Below, in pieces: positions 1-6,086 of a stretch of DNA of 8,498 bases. Made by a program: the position numbers and the translations under genes. Location: NCBI GenBank assembly GCA_937910665.1, contig CALEPR010000160.1, forward strand, positions 1 through 8,498. The letters are read 5' to 3'. The notes below the pieces were generated by a model. The model was not told the origin of the DNA and made no database searches. It worked only from the letters and a program-made list of their open reading frames with translations. Positions within the stretch are counted from its first letter, which is position 1. Each line of letters begins with the position of its first letter. This stretch comes from an uncultured Selenomonadales bacterium (GTDB lineage Bacteria > Bacillota > Negativicutes > Selenomonadales > Selenomonadaceae).

Positions 1-80
1 GTAATTCAAACAATATAAAATCTTTAATTTTTTGATCTACCCCCACAACGAGTTACTTTATTATACGAGGAGGAAGTCAG
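1..80 (+). other. Left edge: upstream spacer with strong RBS
   Basis: All three plus-strand frames close by base 35 (TAA at 2-4, TAA at 16-18, TGA at 33-35), so at most a tail of about 10 codons of an upstream gene could be present and it cannot be identified. Bases 67-73 read GAGGAGG, 7 bases before the ATG at 81, which is a near-ideal Shine-Dalgarno site. No convincing -35/-10 pair is visible, so the next gene may be cotranscribed with whatever lies to the left. Confidence 0.5.
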
Positions 81-1100
81 ATGAATTTTACTGAATTTAA
101 AAATGCGGACGACGAAAAAATTTCTGTTCGTTTCCGCGAGTTTGTCGAAAATGATTCCGATGCGATTGTAAATTTGATTCACGAGGAGTACGGCGACAAA
201 TATCAAAATAAAAATTTTTACGACAGAGATTTTATAATTCAATCGCACAAGGAAGGCAAAATTATTTTTTTCGTCGCCGAATTGGAGGACGGAAAAATTA
301 TCAGCTGCTTGAATATGCAAAGAAATTTTCCGCGCGACAATTACGCGAACATGGGCACAGGAATTGTTTCAAAGGCGTACAGAAAATTTCATCTTTTCCA
401 GCCGCTGATAAAGTTCGTCATGGAAGAAATTTACAAGCGTCGGGAAGTTTCTGCAATTTGCGCTTACTTAGTTATGTATCATGAAATTACTGAAAAACTT
501 GTCGACAGACTTGGACTGATTCCTTGCGGACTTGTTCCTCAAAAAGTTTTGGTGTCGAACTCCCAAAATTCCTACGCGAAAGGAAAAAATTTAAAATATA
601 CTTCGGTCTTTGCCGTGACAAAAGTTTTGCAAAATGACTCGGGGAAAATTTATCTGCCTGTCGAGCATAAAAGTTTTGCCGAAAAAATTTATTCCGCGCT
701 GAAAGTTCACCGCGAAATTATTTCCTACAAAATTAACTTGAAAGGCGAAAGTAAAATTTTTGTCGAAGATTTTCCCGAGCAAAAATATTCTGCGATCTAT
801 GTCGATGATTCAGGCGCGGATTTGTCGGAAAAAATTTTTGAAATTGAATCTGCGCATAAAGATGATTTGCAAACTTTTAATATTTTTTTGAATATCAGCG
901 ACGAAAAAGCCGTTGCCGCCTATGAAGTTTTGCGCGGACTGGGATATTTTTTTGCAGGATTCAAACCGCTCGGCGGAAATTTTGAAGTTATGATTCTCCA
1001 CAATCCTAAAAAAGTTCCGATTCATTTCGAGGAATTGAAAGCGACCGATCATTATCTGCCGTTGAAAAATTATGTAAAAAAATGTTATGATAACCGCTGA
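81..1100 (+). CDS. GNAT-fold acetyltransferase-like protein, probably tandem GNAT, linked to SpoIIE-type phosphatase
   Basis: This 339-residue soluble protein has no signal peptide or membrane segment. Residues about 14-175 look like a GNAT acyl-CoA N-acyltransferase domain: a FREFVENDSDAIVNL start, a beta strand with V96, the helix after Y100, then H134 and a closing GLIPCGL segment (145-151) typical of the last GNAT strands. The acetyl-CoA pyrophosphate loop, normally R/QxxGxG/A, reads YRKFHLFQ (100-107) and lacks its glycines, so catalysis is uncertain. Residues about 200-339, with an LRGLGYFFAGFKP segment, resemble a second degenerate GNAT half. From memory, similar proteins occur beside or fused to RsbW-like anti-sigma kinases; that is recall, not a search. 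The downstream neighbour is a receptor-type PP2C phosphatase on the same strand, 127 bases away, which supports a signalling role. Substrate unknown. The ATG start at 81 is fixed by the GAGGAGG at 67-73. Confidence 0.75.
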   Translation: MNFTEFKNADDEKISVRFREFVENDSDAIVNLIHEEYGDKYQNKNFYDRDFIIQSHKEGKIIFFVAELEDGKIISCLNMQRNFPRDNYANMGTGIVSKAYRKFHLFQPLIKFVMEEIYKRREVSAICAYLVMYHEITEKLVDRLGLIPCGLVPQKVLVSNSQNSYAKGKNLKYTSVFAVTKVLQNDSGKIYLPVEHKSFAEKIYSALKVHREIISYKINLKGESKIFVEDFPEQKYSAIYVDDSGADLSEKIFEIESAHKDDLQTFNIFLNISDEKAVAAYEVLRGLGYFFAGFKPLGGNFEVMILHNPKKVPIHFEELKATDHYLPLKNYVKKCYDNR

Positions 1101-1133
1101 ATGAATTAGGAATGAGGAATTATGAGTGAGAAA

Positions 1134-1194
1134 TTTAGTTGTTAGTTTTTAGTTGTTAGAAAAAAAATCTAATCCCTAGCTCCTAAAACCTAAC
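1134..1194. repeat. Intergenic tandem and inverted repeat between GNAT and phosphatase genes
   Basis: The 127-base spacer is repeat-like. TTTAGTTGTTAG occurs twice, at 1134-1145 and 1148-1159. The second copy lies in an arm GTTAGTTTTTAGTTGTTAG (1141-1159) that pairs imperfectly (15 of 19 positions before counting G-U pairs) with CTAGCTCCTAAAACCTAAC (1176-1194) across a 16-base loop. Just upstream, 1103-1130 has a second low-complexity motif (GAATTAGG, GAGGAATTATGAG). No U-tract follows the hairpin, so it is not a typical terminator. It could be a REP-like dispersed element or an RNA processing/stability hairpin. Confidence 0.6.
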
Positions 1195-1214
1195 TTTCTG
1201 CCATACAAATTTTT

Positions 1215-1220
1215 AGGAAG
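1215..1220 (+). promoter_or_regulatory. Shine-Dalgarno AGGAAG supporting a TTG start
   Basis: AGGAAG ends 7 bases before the TTG at 1228. The next in-frame methionine is at residue 78, inside the sensor region, and using it would remove the first membrane segment. The site and the protein layout together therefore select the TTG. Confidence 0.75.
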
Positions 1221-1227
1221 TGAAATT

Positions 1228-3393
1228 TTGAAAATTCAACGACTTGGAATCAGAAAACAAATTTTGTATTTAGTTTTGTCATGCAGTTTGATAACTTTGT
1301 TGATCGCCGGGGGAATTTCGCTGATCGGAATTTTCGACATAAAATCTAAAGCTGTCAAAGTCGGAACAGAAATCGGTAAGACGGCGGCAGAAAATTCCTC
1401 CACAGCTTTGAAAGAAGTTACGCTAGATAGTTTGGAAGGATTGGTTCAGGAGCGTTCAATTCGAATGGAGGCTTTTGTTTCAGACTACTTGTGGGACGTT
1501 ACAGCCCTGTCGAATGAGATGTCAGAAATTTTACAGAATCCGCAAAATTATTCTCTGCGCAGAGTGAATGAACCCAGACGCGAGGACGACGGCAAACTTG
1601 TTGCAAAACTTCAGTACAGAGCCGGAGTGAATCGCGCAGCTTTGGCTGAGGAAGTCGGCTTGACTGCGAACCTGCAATATTTGCAAAAAAGATTGTTCGA
1701 CGGCGTGGAAGATGTTGGAGCAAATTATGTTGCGTCGGTGAATGGATTTAATATCACTGTCGATAAAATTTCTGCGCGGCGATTGGATGCAAATGGAAAT
1801 CCTCTGCCGAACGACTACAGGTCGCGCCCTTGGTATGTAAAAGCGATGCAGGAGAAAAAAATTGTCTTCAGCGATTTATTTTTTGATGCTCAAGGGCGAG
1901 GACTTTCAATTTCTTGCGCCGCGCCTTACTATAATTCTGCCGGAGAAATTGCCGGTATCGTCGGCGAAGGAAAAACTTTGGAAATTGTCAACGACCTTGT
2001 CACGAGTACCAAAATGGGCGAAACTTCCACCGCCTTTGTTATCGACAACAAGACAGGAAAAATTCTTTTCTCCTCCGAAGTCGGCGGCGAACTTGGAATA
2101 GACAACGACAATAATTTTGAAAATGATTTAAGTTTGTTTGAATTTGAGAATTCCGAACTGGCTGAAGCGGCAAAAAAAATTGTTTCGGGCGATTCAGGAT
2201 TGACTTTGACAAAAGTTGACGGAGTGAATCACTACATTGCCTACACGCCGATAAAAGATACTGAATGGACTTTCGGTGTCGCGATTGAAGAAACAGAAGT
2301 TATTTTGCCTGCCGAAGTCAACAAAAAAGTTATCGAGGAAAGCACAGAAAGTTTTGTCGGCATTTTGAATGATTCAATCAAGTTCATGATAATTGCAATT
2401 ATTGTCGCCTTCGCCGCGATTGTTGCGCTTGTTCCTTTCGCGGGAAGAAAAATTGCAGACGCTTTTACAAAACCTCTGAATATTTTAACCGAAGGCGTGA
2501 GAGATATTGCGAGCGGCAACCTCGACAAAAAAATTGAAATCGACACAGGAAATGAACTTGAACACCTTGCAGTTTGTTTCAACGCAATGACCGACGAACT
2601 GAAAAAGTACATGGAAAATTTGACAAAAGCGACTGCCGAGAAAGAAAGAATTGCCACCGAGTTAAATGTCGCGACTAATATTCAAGTTTCCATGTTGCCC
2701 CACGATTTTAATTTTAACAGAAAAGATTTTGAACTTTATGCGACGATGCAGGCGGCAAAGGAAGTCGGCGGAGATTTTTACGACTTCTATTTGCTTGATG
2801 AAAATCATTTAGTCGTGACAATAGCCGACGTTTCAGGCAAAGGAGTTCCTGCCGCACTTTTCATGATGACAAGCAAAACTATTTTAAAAAATTTCTCGAT
2901 GATGATGCAAAATCCTGACGACTTGGCTGCGGTGATGACTTTGACAAATAATCAGCTTTGCCAAAATAATGACGCGATGATGTTTGTCACAGTTTTTACA
3001 GGAATGTTGGATTTAAAGACAGGCGAATTTATTTTTGTCAATGGCGGACACAATCCTCCGCTTGTCTACAAAAATTCTGAAAATAAATTTGATTATCTCG
3101 ACGTGAAGAAAAATTTCGTGCTCGGCGGAATGGAAGACATAAATTTTGTTCAGCAAAAAATTCAGCTCGATCACGGCGACATAATTTATTTGTATACCGA
3201 CGGCGTGACCGAGGCTCTCAATAAATCTAACGAACTTTACGGCGAAAAAAGATTGCAAGATTGTCTGAATCGCGCCGACAAAAAAATTCCCGTCGCCGAC
3301 CTGCTGAAATTTGTTCGCGAAGATGTAAATCAGCATGTCAACGGCGCAGATCAATCCGACGATATTACAATGTTGGCGGTGAAATTTAATTAG
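1228..3393 (+). CDS. Receptor-type PP2C/SpoIIE (RsbU-like) serine phosphatase: dCache-HAMP-phosphatase
   Basis: This 721-residue inner-membrane signalling protein has a first membrane helix at about 12-36, then an extracytoplasmic double-Cache sensor (about 37-380) with the family hallmark RPWY (200-203). A second membrane helix lies at about 386-405, followed by a HAMP domain (about 406-460, P416 in the TKPL turn), a short coiled-coil linker, and a SpoIIE/RsbU PP2C domain (about 495-720). Metal-binding motifs are intact: GGDFYD (514-519), ADVSGKG (533-539), YTDG (656-659) and SDDIT (710-714), plus NGGHNPP (605-611). The family dephosphorylates STAS-domain anti-sigma antagonists in partner switching; the partners are not in the window. 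Sensing an extracellular small molecule is inferred from the architecture. The aspartate usual in amino-acid-binding dCache proteins (GVDI) appears replaced, since the aligned stretch reads GEGK (246-249), so the ligand is probably not a standard amino acid. TTG start. Confidence 0.93.
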   Translation: MKIQRLGIRKQILYLVLSCSLITLLIAGGISLIGIFDIKSKAVKVGTEIGKTAAENSSTALKEVTLDSLEGLVQERSIRMEAFVSDYLWDVTALSNEMSEILQNPQNYSLRRVNEPRREDDGKLVAKLQYRAGVNRAALAEEVGLTANLQYLQKRLFDGVEDVGANYVASVNGFNITVDKISARRLDANGNPLPNDYRSRPWYVKAMQEKKIVFSDLFFDAQGRGLSISCAAPYYNSAGEIAGIVGEGKTLEIVNDLVTSTKMGETSTAFVIDNKTGKILFSSEVGGELGIDNDNNFENDLSLFEFENSELAEAAKKIVSGDSGLTLTKVDGVNHYIAYTPIKDTEWTFGVAIEETEVILPAEVNKKVIEESTESFVGILNDSIKFMIIAIIVAFAAIVALVPFAGRKIADAFTKPLNILTEGVRDIASGNLDKKIEIDTGNELEHLAVCFNAMTDELKKYMENLTKATAEKERIATELNVATNIQVSMLPHDFNFNRKDFELYATMQAAKEVGGDFYDFYLLDENHLVVTIADVSGKGVPAALFMMTSKTILKNFSMMMQNPDDLAAVMTLTNNQLCQNNDAMMFVTVFTGMLDLKTGEFIFVNGGHNPPLVYKNSENKFDYLDVKKNFVLGGMEDINFVQQKIQLDHGDIIYLYTDGVTEALNKSNELYGEKRLQDCLNRADKKIPVADLLKFVREDVNQHVNGADQSDDITMLAVKFN

Positions 3394-3410
3394 AAAATTT
3401 TTTTGAAAAG

Positions 3411-3457
3411 AAAATTTCCCAACACAGAATTTAATGTCTGTTGCGGGGAATTTTTTT
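3411..3457 (+). terminator. Rho-independent terminator of the phosphatase gene
   Basis: Starting 18 bases after the TAG stop, ACAGA (3424-3428) pairs with TCTGT (3437-3441) across an 8-base loop. A 3x3 internal loop follows, then TTTCCC (3415-3420) pairs with GGGGAA (3445-3450, one G-U), and the four upstream As pair into the T7 tract (3451-3457). The hairpin plus T run is a standard intrinsic terminator and ends the GNAT/phosphatase block. Confidence 0.75.
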
Positions 3458-3613
3458 GCTCAAAAAGTTGGTTGAAAAAAATAGAAAATGCAAACAAAAT
3501 TTTTCATAGGACAAAAATATTTTCCGAAAACCGACCAAAAAATTTAACTTTAATTCTAACGCCCCCTCTTGTCTGTCAAGTCTTTTTTGAAAGTTTTTAA
3601 AAATTTCAACTGA

Positions 3614-3935
3614 ATCGTGAGCAAATATTACTCCGGCGATCAAAAATAACCAAAAAAAATCTTTAAGTCTTTTCAAGCTCCGAATATGCTCATGATTTAA
3701 TTTTTACGACGTGAGATTTATTGATGCCGGAGTAATACATTTCTTCGTTGGAAGTCGGAGAGAAAAAATTTTTATCAGTGGTTCGCGAGCATTGGGAAAT
3801 TGAGAGTATGCATTGGACTATAGCCTTGCACAAAAAAATATTTGACAAAAATTAAAAGTAAGCGAAGTATCAGACAAAATCTTTTTTTCTTGCCTTCTCA
3901 ATGACAAACTTTTGCTTGATGTTATTCTTGCCTAA
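3614..3935 (+). pseudogene. Decayed ISAs1-family transposase remnant
   Basis: No intact frame exists here, but transposase pieces appear in order in shifting frames. At 3639-3656 the sequence reads IKNNQK, matching the LKNNQK/VKNNQ motif of ISAs1 (DDE) transposases. At 3736-3819 it reads YISSLEVGEKKF, then VVREHWEIESMHWT, matching the family YYISSL...VRxHWxIEN.LHW block, which includes the late catalytic glutamate. That frame is closed by a TAA directly before it (3733-3735, where the family has a tyrosine) and by TAA at 3853. At 3854-3877 KSKRSIRQ is readable in another frame. At 3891-3935 CLLNDKLLLDVILA plus a stop, in the third frame, resembles the family C-terminus. Large parts are deleted and no target duplication was found. 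A possible degenerate right end lies at about 3935-3954. This is a dead relic. The family call is from recalled motifs, but several agree in order. Confidence 0.72.
3626..3737. repeat. 12-bp perfect inverted repeat with 88-base spacer
   Basis: TATTACTCCGGC at 3626-3637 is exactly complementary to GCCGGAGTAATA at 3726-3737. Similarity continues inward as ATCAA on the left and TTGAT on the right with small gaps. Both arms lie inside the transposase remnant, at positions that are not expected to be related in an intact element. It may mark a rearrangement or template-switch event during decay. It is probably not a functional regulatory structure. Confidence 0.6.
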
Positions 3936-3975
3936 AATTTATGAAACGCCCGTGAATTCAAAAATAAAAAAGTAC

Positions 3976-4004
3976 TTGAATTATAGAAAATATTGGGTTA
4001 CAAT
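3976..4004 (+). promoter_or_regulatory. Sigma-A type promoter of the esterase gene
   Basis: TTGAAT (3976-3981) and TACAAT (3999-4004) are separated by exactly 17 bases, the optimal spacing, and each differs from consensus (TTGACA, TATAAT) at one or two positions. Transcription would start near 4011, giving a leader of about 45 bases. The site lies just beyond the transposase remnant and upstream of the esterase gene, which needs its own promoter because a terminator closes the preceding gene. Confidence 0.65.
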
Positions 4005-4044
4005 TCGGACAAAAGAATTATGAAATTTATCTGTAAAAATTTTT

Positions 4045-4049
4045 GGAGG
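4045..4049 (+). promoter_or_regulatory. Shine-Dalgarno GGAGG setting the GTG start at 4058
   Basis: The reading frame is open from a TTG at 4043, but that codon overlaps GGAGG itself and cannot be the start. The GTG at 4058 is 8 bases downstream of GGAGG and places a signal-like hydrophobic segment at the very N-terminus. Confidence 0.75.
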
Positions 4050-4057
4050 TGTCGCAG

Positions 4058-5401
4058 GTGGTAAGAATTATTTTGCCGGTTGTCTTAGCAATTTTTCTGT
4101 CTGCGGCGCATTTTGTTTTGAGTGACGGCGAGGAAAGTTTTTTGATTGAGGGAAACAGAAATCCTCGAAATCATTTGACGCAGGATAACGGGAACAGAAA
4201 CGAAGTCAAAGCAAAAGTTTTGTCCGTGACTGAGGCATCGTCCGGCAGAAAAATTTCTGATGAGAGTGACAATTTTATTGAAACAAATCCTGATGAAATT
4301 TTTTTGCGTTTGACTTGGAAAGTTGTCCCGTTCGCCGTCAAGTACAGCGTTTATTCAGATGACGGAGAAGAATTTATTTCCTACACGACAGGAATTGAAA
4401 TTCCCGCCGAAAGCGAGGATCAAGTTTTCCATGTTTCCGCATTGGACTTCGACGACAATGTTCTGGAGGAAGATGTAAGAATTATTTCTGCCGAATTAAA
4501 TCCAACAAAACCTTTGACGACGACAGAGTTTGACAAAATGAGTTTCTCGCCGATTTATTTGGTTTACTCATGGATTCCGTCGAAGGATGCGGATCATTAT
4601 GAAATTCAACTTGTCAAGGGCGACGAAATTGTTCGCGAATTTATGACTGAATATCATCCGCAGGACGATAATTTTGATTTTTATGATCCCGATCCTGTTT
4701 TGGAGGACGGAGAATATTTTTGGCGTGTGCGCGGTCTGACTCCCGACAACAAAGTTATTACAAATTGGTCCGAACGCTCGGACGGAAATAGTTTTATTGT
4801 CAGGAAACCTGCGCGATTTTGCGCGATAGGAGATTCAATTACTCACGGCGGCGGATCAATTTCCGTTCCTCCCTCCACCGCGATTTACAACTGGGAAACT
4901 TATTGTCCGTTGCCTGTAAAAAATCTTGGCAAGAGCGGAGATACCACCGAGCAAATTTTGCAGAGATTTGACGAGGACGTTTTAACTTTCAAGCCGGAGA
5001 TACTTTTCATCATGGCCGGCGTAAACGATTACAGGAACGGAATTTTGGGCTGGCACTCGGTGACAAATTTAAAAATGATTCGCGAAAAGTGCGAGATGAA
5101 TGACATCATTCCGGTTTTTATCACGCCTACGCCGGTCAATCCGAGAATTATGCGAAAAATAAATTTTGTCGAGCCGCCGCAACCTGATTGGCAAGAACAC
5201 ATGGATTATATTTGCGATTGGGTTCGCGAGCAAAAATTTTATATCGATGTTGCCGAAGAATTTATTGACGAAAATGGAAATTTGCGCGCCGACTTGGCGG
5301 TTGACGGACTTCATCCCGATGCCGAAGGCAAGGAAATTATTGGAAAAGCTGTCGGCGACTGGCTGAATAATTATCTTGATTCGCTGATCCCTAAAGACTA
5401 A
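4058..5401 (+). CDS. Secreted or membrane-anchored SGNH/GDSL hydrolase with fibronectin-III-like domains
   Basis: This 447-residue protein begins with a short signal peptide or membrane anchor (R3, then a hydrophobic stretch to about residue 20, no lipobox cysteine). Two beta-rich segments of fibronectin-III-like character follow (about 60-145 and 155-245, the second with the typical YFWRVRGL strand). The catalytic domain occupies about 252-447. SGNH blocks are visible: GDSITHG (258-264, nucleophile S260), an LGKSGDTT oxyanion block (290-297), GVND (321-324), and DGLHPD (416-421, D416 and H419 of the catalytic triad). The family hydrolyses esters of lipids, acyl groups or acetylated carbohydrates. 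The N-terminal domains suggest binding of an extracellular polysaccharide or wall polymer, which is inference. It is a monocistronic gene with its own promoter. The 3' end overlaps the convergent MBL-fold gene by 11 bases, with no clear intrinsic terminator. The GTG start is set by GGAGG at 4045-4049. Confidence 0.88.
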   Translation: MVRIILPVVLAIFLSAAHFVLSDGEESFLIEGNRNPRNHLTQDNGNRNEVKAKVLSVTEASSGRKISDESDNFIETNPDEIFLRLTWKVVPFAVKYSVYSDDGEEFISYTTGIEIPAESEDQVFHVSALDFDDNVLEEDVRIISAELNPTKPLTTTEFDKMSFSPIYLVYSWIPSKDADHYEIQLVKGDEIVREFMTEYHPQDDNFDFYDPDPVLEDGEYFWRVRGLTPDNKVITNWSERSDGNSFIVRKPARFCAIGDSITHGGGSISVPPSTAIYNWETYCPLPVKNLGKSGDTTEQILQRFDEDVLTFKPEILFIMAGVNDYRNGILGWHSVTNLKMIREKCEMNDIIPVFITPTPVNPRIMRKINFVEPPQPDWQEHMDYICDWVREQKFYIDVAEEFIDENGNLRADLAVDGLHPDAEGKEIIGKAVGDWLNNYLDSLIPKD

Positions 5402-6020
5402 AAAATTTTTTTTCGTAACCTACCGAAGTAACTTCGCCGTGTCCGCTGTACAAAATTGTTTCGTCGGGCAGGGCGAAAATTTTTTGTTTTATCGACTGAA
5501 TTAAAGTTTCAAAATTTCCACCCGGGAAATCTGTTCTGCCGAAGCCGCCTTTAAAAATTGTGTCGCCGACAAATGCAAGATTATTTTTTTCGCTGTAATA
5601 AGTTGCGCCGTCGGTCGTGTGTCCTGGTGTGTGAATCAATTTCAAACTGAAGTCGAGATTTTTTTCCAAACTTACAATATCTCCGTCCGAAAGAAAATTT
5701 ACTTCGCCGAGTTTAATTTCTTTTTCTCCTGTCAAGAGCGACAAATTTTCTATAGGATTGAAAAGATAATCCTTGCCGTTTTCGTGAGCAAAGACAGGAA
5801 TTTTTAATTTGTTCTGAATTTCCGTGACCGCTCCGATGTGATCGAAATGTCCGTGAGTCAGCAAAATTTTTTCGATCACAAATTTTTTTTTCGCAATAAT
5901 TTTTAAAAGTCTGTCAGCCTCCGCGCCCGGATCAATCAGAAATCCATGCAAACTTTCTTCGTCAATATAAAAGTGTGCGTTCTCGGGAATCATTTCCCCA
6001 ACTTCCACAGAAAAAACCAT
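5391..6020 (-). CDS. Metallo-beta-lactamase-fold hydrolase, glyoxalase-II-like (hydroxyacylglutathione hydrolase family)
   Basis: This 209-residue cytoplasmic enzyme of the short glyoxalase-II-like MBL branch (typical length about 200-215) has all metal ligands: THGHFDH (55-61; H56, H58, D60, H61), TPGHT (131-135; H134), GDT (152-154; D153) and SGHG (192-195; H194). FGRTDFPGG (160-168) is characteristic of this subgroup, and the C-terminus VGYEKKFF resembles the usual IGYE..NP ending. These proteins hydrolyse thioesters such as acyl-glutathione or related low-molecular thiols. The true substrate cannot be read from sequence, and the organism may not make glutathione. It lies 66 bases downstream of the M18 aminopeptidase on the same strand, so an operon is likely. 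The frame is open upstream to 6080, but GGGAGG at 6033-6028 is 7 bases before the ATG at 6020 and only 1 base before the ATG at 6026, so 6020 is chosen. Confidence 0.9.
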   Translation of the reverse strand: MVFSVEVGEMIPENAHFYIDEESLHGFLIDPGAEADRLLKIIAKKKFVIEKILLTHGHFDHIGAVTEIQNKLKIPVFAHENGKDYLFNPIENLSLLTGEKEIKLGEVNFLSDGDIVSLEKNLDFSLKLIHTPGHTTDGATYYSEKNNLAFVGDTIFKGGFGRTDFPGGNFETLIQSIKQKIFALPDETILYSGHGEVTSVGYEKKFFSL

Positions 6021-6027
6021 TTTCATT

Positions 6028-6033
6028 CCTCCC
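6028..6033 (-). promoter_or_regulatory. Shine-Dalgarno GGGAGG deciding the MBL gene start
   Basis: Read on the minus strand, GGGAGG lies upstream of two close in-frame ATGs. Spacing is 1 base to the first (6026) and 7 bases to the second (6020), so the second is favoured. The longer in-frame extension starting at GTG 6080 has no clear ribosome binding site and would add a low-complexity, Phe-rich N-terminus. Confidence 0.7.
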
Positions 6034-6086
6034 AAAAAAAAATAGGCGAAAAAATTTTTTCCCACCTCAAAATTTCTCACTAAAAA

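Noticed and set aside
2241..2657. 138-codon minus-strand frame within the phosphatase gene
   Set aside because: It lies wholly opposite the second membrane helix and HAMP region of a well-supported gene. Its hydrophobic, Ser-rich composition is a mirror of that region.
3553..3579. Minus-strand promoter-like pair: TTGACA (3579-3574) and TAGAAT (3558-3553)
   Set aside because: The boxes are good but the spacing is 15 bases, and only a 25-codon frame without a ribosome binding site lies downstream before the phosphatase gene end.
3403..3600. 65-codon plus-strand frame with a TTG start right after the phosphatase gene
   Set aside because: It begins inside the A/T run before the terminator, spans the terminator hairpin, has no ribosome binding site and shows no recognisable motif.
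3431..3676. 81-codon minus-strand frame with a hydrophobic, signal-like N-terminus
   Set aside because: Its first part is the complement of the transposase remnant and its end is the complement of the terminator. No Shine-Dalgarno precedes it, so the hydrophobicity is likely an accident of AT-rich DNA.
5401..5435. A6T8 run and CGAAGTAACTTCG palindrome just after the esterase stop, considered as a terminator
   Set aside because: The T run precedes the palindrome on the plus strand, and the palindrome leaves almost no loop. It also encodes conserved MBL residues, so it is not a convincing intrinsic terminator.
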